DNA from: Mesorhabditis belari
Lineage: Eukaryota > Nematoda > Chromadorea > Rhabditida > Rhabditidae
Direction: 5' to 3'
DNA: 64,000 nucleotides
Assembly (NCBI GenBank): GCA_958450365.1
Contig: CAUEEP010000408.1
Coordinates: 1 to 64,000, forward strand
In this document: positions 22,825-31,698 of the stretch, one piece after another
Layout of the letters: the number at the start of each line of letters is the position of its first letter
Numbering within the stretch: position 1 is the stretch's first letter
Translations under genes and position numbers: made by a program
Notes under the pieces: model-generated
Database searches by the model: none
What the model was told of the DNA's origin: nothing
What the model saw: the letters and a program-made list of their open reading frames with translations, nothing else

Positions 22825-22896
22825 TGACCATGGCGCAGTCGGGAGGGCGTTATGCTATTGCCTACACGATGCGGGTTCGACTCCCGGTAGTGCCAC
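22825..22896 (+). repeat. tRNA-like unit (SINE or tRNA pseudogene), plus strand
   Basis: Plus-strand A box TGGCGCAGTCGG and B box GGTTCGACTCC are 40 nt apart, and the unit ends in GTGCCA. It lies 130 bp from the minus-strand unit at 22627-22694. The cloverleaf is imperfect. Confidence 0.5.
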
Positions 22897-23358
22897 TGAA
22901 TGGTCATCTTTTAGTTTTTTCTTTTAAATGACAGAGCTATACGATCTTTTAAGACTTTTAAATACATTTCAGTTATTTTGGTTTAAAGACGGCTGAGAAA
23001 AAGGCAATCCAGATGCCAATACAGACACTGCTCTTTTATCTATCATAAATGCCGAAAATGTTAGGTTTTTTGCTTTCCAACAGATCTCTTTTCTACGTTT
23101 GTTTGGAAATTTGTTTTATATGCAAATTTGTGAATGTATAACCAATAAACAACAGAATTTTGTAACGAGTACAAACTGATATTTAAAAGCTAAAAGCAGA
23201 GTCGAAAGTGAAAGCTTTGAAGTGATCGAATAGGGATTATAGCTGAAAAGAAACGGATTTGATTTAGATATAAAGCTTAATATCATGATTAAAAGCATAT
23301 TATCATGATTAAAAGCTTATTATCATCATTTAAAAGCTTAATATCATCATTAAAAGCT

Positions 23359-23802
23359 TACCGTAAATACTGTAATAGTACCCCACCCGCCTCGTACAGT
23401 CGCGTAGTCGCAAGTTTTTAGCTTTTCTTTTTTTTCAAAGCGCCCGTACTTTCAAAAAATACGTCTTTGGTATCAAAAAATAGCTGAAATTCAGGGCTAT
23501 TTTTTGATACTTAAGCGCGCATTGTAGCATAAACCAGTGTCGAGGAAAACTCGTTCAAAGCTAGACTACGCGATGCTCCGGCTGTCATTATAAACTGATG
23601 ACGAGAAAAATGCGTTTAAAGTTAGGCTACGTGATGCTCCGTCTTATGATATCGAAAAATAGCCCTGAATTTCAGCTATTTTTTGATACCTAAACGCGCA
23701 TTGTAGCATAAACCAGTGTCGAGAAAAACTCGTTCAAAGTTAGACTACGCGATGCTCCGGCTGTCATTATGGGGATGGGGTACTATTACAGTATTTACGG
23801 TA
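23359..23802. mobile_element. Palindromic MITE, TACCGTAAATACTGTAATAGTAC family (long form)
   Basis: Ends TACCGTAAATACTGTAATAG and CTATTACAGTATTTACGGTA are perfect inverted repeats. Inside, CGTAGTC/GACTACGCGATGCTCCG blocks and TCAAAAAATAGCTGAAATTC blocks occur in both orientations, so it looks like two fused copies. It interrupts a tandem array of TTATCATCATTAAAAGC that continues on both sides (about 23275-23358 and 23803-23870). Confidence 0.88.
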
Positions 23803-24354
23803 TTATCATCATTAAAAGCTTAATATCATCATTAAAAGCTTATTATTATCATTAAAACCTTAATATCTATACTAAATTCTAGATAAAAATCAAAGCAAAA
23901 CATAACCCAGGAAATTGATTTACTGAAATACTTTGAAGCTAAAGAGGGAAGCTAAAGAGGGACCATATAACTGTCCTTTTCTCCCCAAAATCGGCTAATT
24001 GGATTTCTTTTGGTGAAAAGAATGAAAAGAGATTCAGTGAAAAGGACAAAAGTTTGATTTCTTTTCTCTTTTTCAGTTTTAGATGAATTACAGCAGAGGG
24101 GGGGGGGAAGAGCTGGCCTCGAGAAAAGGCTTTGGACTCTTGGATTACGGTAGCCAATGGGAAAAGCCGGCCACATTCCGCCAGCCAAAAGAATCTATCG
24201 ATTCGAGAGTTGAAAGCCGTAGCTATTTTGACAGAATTCAGTGGAAAGTACACTTTTACTGAAATCGATACTTTACTGTAGAACTTGTAACGTTTTTGGA
24301 GCTTGTGAAACTGAAAATAGTCAATAAAGTTGACTAGTCAAGTTTTTGGACGAA

Positions 24355-24482
24355 TTGCTAGAAGAGGATTGGCTGTGGCTTTACTGAGCTATCTGGCTTT
24401 ATTGAGCTATCTGGCTTTACTGAGTTATCTAGCTTTACTGAGCTATCTGGCTTTACTAAGCTATCTGGCTTTAATAAGCTAT
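24355..24482. repeat. Tandem repeat GAGCTATCTGGCTTTACT
   Basis: Six to seven copies of the 18-bp unit with small changes. Confidence 0.9.
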
Positions 24483-24574
24483 TGATCGGGTCAGACAAAT
24501 CAAAAGACAAGAAACAAGCCATGAAACAAGCCATGAAACAGAAGCTTTAAATTCCCTATCTCACTAGGGAAGCA

Positions 24575-24935
24575 CGCACTCAAGGTAAGCTTTTGTCTGG
24601 ACACCTAGTGCACTTTATAGAATCGGATAAGGAATCCGAATCTGAAAGCAGAATCTGAAATCAGAATCTGAAATCAAAATCTATCAAATGACTTTCCAGG
24701 CGTGTATCGAAATCGTTTTTTCAATCGAAAATTTAGCGTGAAAACGAATGCTTTAAAAGGCACGAACGTAGCTTTCTTCCGTTTGGAAGGAGCCTTTTAA
24801 AGCATCTGTTTTGACGTCAAATTTTCAATTGAAGTTTTACACGCGTGGAAAGTCATTTGGTATATTTTGATTTGAGATTTGGATTCTTCATATCCGATTC
24901 TATAAAGTGCATTAGGTGTCTAGACAAAAGCTTAG
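24575..24935. repeat. Foldback MITE-like element
   Basis: The left arm has TTTGTCTGGACACCTAGTGC, then TTTATAGAATCGGATA and CAAATGACTTTCCAGGCGTG. The right arm carries their reverse complements (CACGCGTGGAAAGTCATTTG, TATCCGATTCTATAAAGTGC, TAGGTGTCTAGACAAAAGC). The centre has the inverted words GCTTTAAAAGGC and GCCTTTTAAAGC. Confidence 0.82.
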
Positions 24936-24944
24936 CTTCGGTTG

Positions 24945-25195
24945 GTTCTTTTCCTAGTCAGCTTGGCCTAGCTTAGCTTGGGTTGGCCTTTTCCTAGTCA
25001 GCTTGGCCTAGCTTAGCTTGGGTTGGTTCTTTTCCTAGTCAGCTTGGCCTAGCTTAGCTTGGGTTGGTTCTTTTCCTAGTCAGCTTGGCCTAGCTTAGCT
25101 TGGGTTGGCCTTTTCCTAGTCAGCTTGGCCTAGCTTAGCTTGGGTTTGCTCTTTTCCTAGTCAGCTTGGCCTAGCTTAGCTTGGCTTGACCAAAC
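24945..25195. repeat. Tandem repeat of about 41 bp with AGCTTGGCCTAGCTTAGCTT
   Basis: Unit AGCTTGGCCTAGCTTAGCTT plus GGGTTGGTTCTTTTCCTAGTC in about six copies, alternating between GGTTGGTTC and GGTTGGCC variants. Confidence 0.93.
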
Positions 25196-25734
25196 TTCAG
25201 TCAGCTTGGGATCTGTCTCGCTTTCGGTTGGCTTTATTACTTTGCTAACATCTCATCAGAAGCCTGGATTTGACTGGCTTTGAATAACACTTTTTTATAA
25301 GAACTACAAGTATAATTAAAACTGTTAGACCTTCTAGTGCCTATTCATTTGCAACTAAACCAATTGATTAACTAAACCAATTGATTTTATCAAATTAAAA
25401 GTTAACAATCAATCTCATAAATACAAAAGAAATCAATATTATTTAACAAATTGAGGAAATTAAGTAAAAGAGTGAAAAGAAAAGATTCGAGGAATGAGAA
25501 AAAGAAAAGATTCGATCATAAACATAGAGTTGAAGAGAAAAAGCAGCCAGCTCCAGATGTGGAATGGGAAAAAAGGGAAGAGAAGCTCGGGGAAATGAAC
25601 GATTCGAGAAAAAGCTGGCTATCGATTGGAGAATATTTCAAAATAGATTTAGCTACTTGTTCTTTAGATTAAGCTAGTGCACCAGATCGCGTTTGCAACT
25701 TGTTCACGTACTTTGTGCTCGTGCTCAAACCACT

Positions 25735-25875
25735 TCTGGCCCAGCTTTAGGCCCAACTTCTGGCCCAGCTTCTGGCCCAGCTTCTGGCCCAGCTTCTGGC
25801 CCAGCTTCTGGCCCAACTTCTGGCACAACTTCTGGCCCAGCTTCTGGCACAACTTCTGGCACAACTTTAGGTACA
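25735..25875. repeat. 12-bp minisatellite CTTCTGGCCCAG
   Basis: About 11 copies with CCCAA/CACAA variants. The ORFs on both strands (PASGPASG, FWPSFWPS, LGQKLGQK) come from the repeat. Confidence 0.94.
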
Positions 25876-26974
25876 ACTTTGAGTTTAGTTGGAGTTTAAG
25901 CTAAGCAGCTGCTTCCAATCTGGCGAGCGATTCTTCAGTCCGATCTCTTCTTCTGGATTAACTACCCGACAGGATAGATTTTTTCAAATTAAAGGGATTC
26001 TAAAGACAAGTTTTAAGAGAATTAGGGGTACTGTAGCTAACAGCTAACATTAGGGGTACTGTAACTAACAATTAGCATTCAATATCGTAACCTTTACCCT
26101 TTCTTACCTTTCTTAGAGTCTTGGTTACGGTAGCCGGCTTTAAGAAGGTTTAAGAAGGTTTAAGAAGGCTTTAAGAAGAAGAAGAATAGGCTAATCGTTA
26201 GCTACAGTACTCTAATTAGCTGTTAGCTACGGTACAGTGCTCTAATTAGCTGTTAGCTACGGCACAGTACTCTAATTACATAGTACTTTAGCTAATAATC
26301 AATAATCAATCAAAGAAAACAAATAATGCAATGAACTGATAAATGGTTCAAAAGTGATTGATGTTTGGCAATCAGTTAGCAGAAGAAGCGGGCGATGTGG
26401 CCAGCGATTAGACATAGAGAAGTGGGTAAATATCTAGACCCAGCCCTGTATATTCATGACCATACAAGGCCCCTCTTTCCCCCCATCCACCCTGTACAGC
26501 TGAACAAACTGACTGTAGCTTTGGTTGCCTTCTTTTTCATTCACTTCACTCCATCAAGCTTTCATTCTTTCATTCAGATATTGAATAATAGATATATTCT
26601 ATTCATTATCCAATGAAGAAATGTTTCAAAAAGCTTTTTCTGCTCATTGTTTTAGGTAATTGAGTCAATTCAGAGACACAGATTTCGTAATTAAACCGCG
26701 ATTTGTTAAACGACAATTAAACCGCGTTATTGCGATGGATTTGGGAAAATTATGAAGGTAGAATAAAGATATTACTTGTTCTAGTCATTTAGTTTATCAA
26801 GCTAGAAAAGATTTCCATTGGAGACGGATTTCCATTGGAAAGTGGGATTGTAAACGCACTTTTTCTGGCGCAATAAAGAAAGAGATCAGTCTAAACAAGT
26901 CAACAAATAAAGCCTTTAGCTTATTGGATGACTTGTTTAGACTGGATCGAAGTTTATCCAACAAAAAATGGGGA

Positions 26975-27375
26975 AACCAGCTTCCGAACCAGCTGAACCA
27001 GCTGAATCAGCTTCCAAACCAGCTGAACCAGCTTCCCAACCAACTGAACCAGCTTCCGAACCAACTGAACCAGCTTCCGAACCAGCTGAACCAGCTTCCG
27101 AACCAACTTAACCAGCTGAACCAGCTTCCGAACCAGCTGAACCAGCTGAATCAGCTTCCGAACCAGCTGAACCAGCTTCCGAACCAGCTGAACCAGCTGA
27201 ACCAGCTTCCGAACCAGCTGAACCAGCTTCCGAACCAGCTTCCGAACCAGCTGAACCAGCTGAACCAGCTTCCGAACCAGCTGAACCAGCTTCCGAACCA
27301 GCTGAACCAGCTGAACCAGCTTCCGAACCAGCTGAACCAGCCTCCGAACCAGCTGAACCAGCTTCCGGGCTGTAA
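26975..27375. repeat. Minisatellite GAACCAGCTGAACCAGCTTCC
   Basis: About 20 copies of 9-bp (GAACCAGCT) and 12-bp (GAACCAGCTTCC) subunits. The 174-codon ORF (NQLNQLPNQL) includes non-repeat ends at 26924-26970 and 27376-27448 but shows no splice or family support, so I treat it as repeat-derived. Confidence 0.92.
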
Positions 27376-27769
27376 AAAAGTAAAAAATTTTCCGGGCTGT
27401 AAAAAAGAGTATTGCAATTTTAAAGATTTTGAAGAAAGAGATCAGTGAAAGGTTTTAATTTTGAAAAACTTGATTACTCGGATTATTCAAGGAGACAAAT
27501 TGGAGAAAAGAAGAAAAGAAGAAAGGAAAAGAGAGATTTGATTGAATTTTGCATAAGTAAGCAATGAGTGGCTTTTGAAGAGACAAATGCGTTTGATGAA
27601 ATCGGATGAAGTGGAGAAGAAAATGTCACAAACAGACCATTCATTCGATTATCTTAAGAGGAGAGATTTGAAATTGAGAATATCTCCAGTGAACTGAAAT
27701 AAGGCACCGAAATTCGTTAAAAGTCAATTATAACATGAATAATGTGATACATTAGACAAACAAATATAC

Positions 27770-28012
27770 CCATTGCCCCATGCCACTCCGATTGCCTTAA
27801 TACCTACTGTCTCCTATAGCCTATTGTCAGTCCTATTGCCTTAATAGCTAATGTCCCCTGTCCCCTATTGCCATTCCTATTGCCCTAACACCTAATGTCT
27901 CCTATAGCCTATTGTCATTCCTATTGCCATTCCTATTGCCGTTTTTATTCCCCCAATACCTAATGTCCCCTATTGCCATTCCTATTGCCTTAACACCTAG
28001 TGTCGCAGAGAA
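27770..28012. repeat. CCTATTGCCATTCCTATTGCC repeat
   Basis: Irregular repeats of CTATTGCC, CCTAATGTCTCCTATAG and TTGCCATTCC over 240 bp. Confidence 0.85.
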
Positions 28013-28024
28013 AAAACTCATCTA

Positions 28025-28584
28025 TTGGGTTGGTGAATTGAAAACTGCGGGCTATTGTTATAAGTGACAGTTTGAGCACTTTCTTCAAAAGAAACCCATT
28101 TTGGTGTCAATGGAAAAGTTGTAGAGAATCAAAAATCAAGCTTATATCCAAATTTTCAGAACGATTCAAAAGCTGGTTCTCAAGAAATGCCAAATTTACG
28201 AATTTTCACAAAACTTGCACTGAACTTGCAACAAAACTTGCATTTTAAGCGAAACTACTCAGTGTATCTTTTTGGAAATTTGGCTATAAGCCTAAGTTTT
28301 GATTCTCTACAACTTTTCTATTGACACCAAAATGGGTTTCTTTTGAAGAAAGTGCTCAAACTGGAACATCGGACCTCTCCAGTCCTCCATTTTTGAGTCT
28401 CACACTTGTCTCACACACAAACCAAAATCCTACTACGAAAGAGGAATCCGCAAATTGCCTGTAAAATGGGCAGAAGTCGTCAATAATAATGGACAATAAT
28501 AATTCATTATTTGGAATGAATTGATGGTTTTATGTTGAATAAATATTAGTTCAAAGTCCCAAAGTTTTCAATTCACCAACCTAA
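28025..28584. mobile_element. 560-bp TIR element with TA target duplication
   Basis: Begins TTGGGTTGGTGAATTGAAAA and ends TTTTCAATTCACCAACCTAA, inverted repeats flanked by TA (28023-28024 and 28585-28586). Sub-terminal arms containing GTTTGAGCACTTTCTTCAAA are also inverted. No transposase ORF, so it is non-autonomous. Left-end fragments of the same family occur at about 42774-42962 and 43188-43277. Confidence 0.85.
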
Positions 28585-29010
28585 TATCGATATCGATACA
28601 CCAATATCGAAAAAAGTCAAATTTTCTAACCAATTCATCAATTTTACAAAGTAAACAGTTCTTTGGAAAGTAATTTATGCTTAAAAATCTAAACATACCC
28701 CTTCTGGTGCATTCATTTTTCATCGAAACGATAAAAATCAAGAGAAAATGCTTCAGAAATGCTGAGAAATGCTTAATCCAAGTTACAACTTACAATAAAA
28801 GCTTAATACAAGTTTTTTTTGCACAAAATCTACCGAAAAGCACTTCGTTCTTTGATTTTTAGTAAATGAGAGTGATTTGGTGCATTGGAAATGTCTAAAA
28901 GTTTCATTTTAATTACCCAAACAATTCGCAATACCTAATTGAAAGGATAAAACAAATTAAAGTAAAAATATAACAAATTAAAATATAAACTAAACCGATT
29001 TTAGTTTATA

Positions 29011-29579
29011 TTAGGTGTGTGAAAAAGTAATCCACGTTTTTTATTTTTATCTGATGACCAAATGAGACGCTGTCTTCTCGAAAACCCTCGTTCAACCTCT
29101 TCAGAAATAGGCCTTACATTAAATTGTGATGGGTCAACCGTAAGGAAACGCTTGAATGCCATGAATTTTATCAAAAAGTTGGACAAATGGATACCGCATG
29201 AACGATAACGCGCGACCACATGTCTCTTTACAGACTCGACAAAAAATCCAGAGTGTTGGATGGGAGGTTTTACCACATCCACCTTATAGTCCAGACCTTT
29301 CTCCATCTGATTATGATTTATTTTTGTCTCTGTCTAACTTTTTGGCCAATAAACGGTTCAATTCCGAAGAAGATGTCAAAACCGAGGTTGATCTTTTCTA
29401 AGGATCTAGCCAATCGCCTCTAAGGACCAAGATTTTTATTATCGTGGAATGTCTTTACTTGTAGAACGTTGGCAAAAGGTTCTTCTTTCGAATGGTGATT
29501 ACTTCGTTGAATAAAAATTATTTTAACGAAACTTATGGTCTTTTATATTTAAACGTGGATTACTTTTTCACACACCTAA
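29011..29579 (+). mobile_element. Internally deleted mariner element with both TIRs
   Basis: Ends TTAGGTGTGTGAAAAAGTAA and TTACTTTTTCACACACCTAA are perfect inverted repeats flanked by TA. The left part keeps the N-terminal helix-turn-helix of a mariner transposase (MRRCLLENPRS, LTLNCDGSTV, NAMNFIKKLDKWIPHE). The frame then jumps to the C-terminal catalytic part (NDNARPHVSLQTRQKIQSVG, PHPPYSPDLSPSDYDLF). About half of a normal 345-residue protein is missing, so it cannot encode a working transposase. A second copy is at 58376-58955 in the other orientation. Confidence 0.95.
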
Positions 29580-29999
29580 TAAAACGATGAAATGAAAGCT
29601 TTTATTTTATAAAAATATGAAATTTTTAACAAAAAGCTTTGCTTATTTATTTAATTATCGATTTTTAAAAGTAACACAAAGAAAAAGAGAAAAAAGCACA
29701 TTTCAAAAAGGAGTGATTAGTAGTGATTTTGCTTCTGAATTTTGCTTTTTTGCTTTTTTTGCTTTTTTTTTCTTTCTGACACAAAGAGATAACAAGAAAA
29801 GGACAGAAAATGATAGAAAACGACAGAAAACGACAGAAAATGACAGAAAAACTTATGAATTCGCCTTTCTCGTGTGAATTTATGAGTTTATGAGTGATTT
29901 GGTCGAAAGTTGTTTCAATTTTAACGTTGAAACCAGTCTAACTAAAGGTTTATAATGTGATTTGAAGATTTTCTTTGGTTTTTGGCCATGAAAATACTC

Positions 30000-30232
30000 T
30001 AATTGAGCTGCTGGCTACAGTTGCGTAGTCTAACTTCTTTTAGAATCTTTTAGATCTTCTTTTAGATCATTTTTTCTCAGCTTCTAGACTTTTCCCAACT
30101 AAACTTTTGATACCAAAAAATACTAGATTTCAAGGGCTATCATTTAACACCCAAGTGTAAACGGTAGCATAAAGTAAAGCAGAGAATTGGACGTTCAAAG
30201 TTAGACTACGCGACTGTACGCCCGTCATTCGA
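30000..30232. repeat. Diverged fragment of the TACCGTAAATACTG palindromic MITE family
   Basis: Contains GTTGCGTAGTCTAACTTC, a TTTTGATACCAAAAAAT block and CAAAGTTAGACTACGCGACT, the internal words of the elements at 23359, 37647, 40258 and 44268, but without intact ends. It directly abuts the 11-bp satellite that follows. Confidence 0.65.
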
Positions 30233-30720
30233 TTGGCGTTCGATTGGTGTTCGATTGGCGTTCGATTGGTGTTCGATTGGCGTTCGATTGGTGTTCGATT
30301 GGTGTTCGATTGGCGTTCGATTGGTGTTCGATTGGCGTTCGATTGGCGTTCGATTGGCGTTCGATTGGCGTTCGATTGGCGTTCGATTGGCGTTCGATTG
30401 GCGTTCGATTGGCGTTCGATTGGCGTTCGATTGGCGTTCGATTGGCGTTCGATTGGCGTTCGATTGGCGTTCGATTGGCGTTCGATTGGCGTTCGATTGG
30501 CGTTCGATTGGCGTTCGATTGGCGTTCGATTGGCGTTCGATTGGCGTTCGATTGGCGTTCGATTGGCGTTCGATTGGCGTTCGATTGGCGTTCGATTGGC
30601 GTTCGATTGGCGTTCGATTGGCGTTCGATTGGCGTTCGATTGGCGTTCGATTGGCGTTCGATTGGCGTTCGATTGGCGTTCGATTGGCGTTCGATTGGCG
30701 TTCGATTGGCGTTCGATTAG
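30228..30720. repeat. 11-bp satellite GGCGTTCGATT, about 44 copies
   Basis: Almost perfect copies. The only variants are GGTGTTCGATT units near the left edge (30246-30325). Because 11 is not a multiple of 3, all three frames stay open and read the same GVRLAFDWRSI heptamer-like peptide, giving three overlapping long ORFs that are not genes. Confidence 0.98.
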
Positions 30721-31319
30721 AGGATTTACGTGAGGTCTAAAATCAAACTTACATCAATTTTAGTAAATCAAATTTACAAACTAAAATGTTTGATTTGAAC
30801 TTTCCAGGCCAGGATTAGGTGGGTTTTTCTCTCTTCTTCTTGATCTTTTTTTTTCCTAAAAGCATCTTAAGTGCTCTATGTAAGGGTGTTTTTTCGATAA
30901 GAGAATCTTTTTGAAAGAATTTTAATTTTACAAATCAAAAGATGGTCACAACAGCGACGGCTTTCACAAATAAACACATCAAAAGCCAAAGCCAAAAGCC
31001 AAATTTTTTTGTTTATCAAGAAGAAGACAATTAAGTGTAGTTTAAATCTCAAAAAAATTTTATTTTCGGTACAAGTCTTTTTTGTATTTGTGTATTTGTT
31101 TTATATTTGTGCATTTGTGAGTATTCCGCTTTTCAAATCCCATTAAACTTTTGTGGTTCCAAGTGGACGTTGGTTGTTGAAAGGACGCTTCTAAAACTTG
31201 ACGAATAAAATCATTGAAACAATTAAAACCATTGAAACAATTGAAACAATTGAAAAAATAAAATCATCGCTTCAACCAACATGGTTGTCAGAGTTTTTAT
31301 ACTAAACGGATGCCAAAAT

Positions 31320-31455
31320 ATCCGAATAATGAGTCAGCCGTCAAAATATTCAACAATGGTGCCAGCAAAAGGAAGAACTTGAGAAACAAAGCAAAGAGAA
31401 CGAAAAAGAAGTGAAACGAATCAAAGGCAGTGGACGAAAGCTGAAAAAATAAAAT
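31320..31455 (+). pseudogene. Tigger transposase fragment (N-terminal HTH), upstream copy
   Basis: Reads AATGGTGCCAGCAAAAGGAA and continues to GGACGAAAGCTGAAAAAAT, nearly the same 110 bases as 34840-34950. It encodes QQWCQQK..LEKQSKENEKEV, the linker between the two DNA-binding domains of a Tigger/pogo transposase. It breaks off where the downstream copy continues. Confidence 0.75.
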
Positions 31456-31698
31456 CATTGTTTCAACCAACATGACTGTCGGAGTTTTTTACACGAAAAA
31501 AATAATAATCCAAAAAAATGAAAAATAAAAGTCAAAACATCCTAGCCGGGTGTTTTTTGGTGTTTTTATAATAAAACGTAATGTTTTATAAAATGAAAAC
31601 ATAGGGTTATCGTAAAAAATTTTGTTTAAGACCCGGTCGCGATCTGCACCCCACACCTTTAAATGCACCCCACCCCTTTAAATTTATAGAAGTAAATG

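Noticed and set aside
26924..27448. 174-codon NQLNQLPNQL protein
   Set aside because: Minisatellite product; the short unique ends show no domain and the region has no gene context.
30233..30740. Three long ORFs resembling a pentapeptide-like repeat protein
   Set aside because: The 11-bp unit is open in every frame, so the ORFs carry no information.
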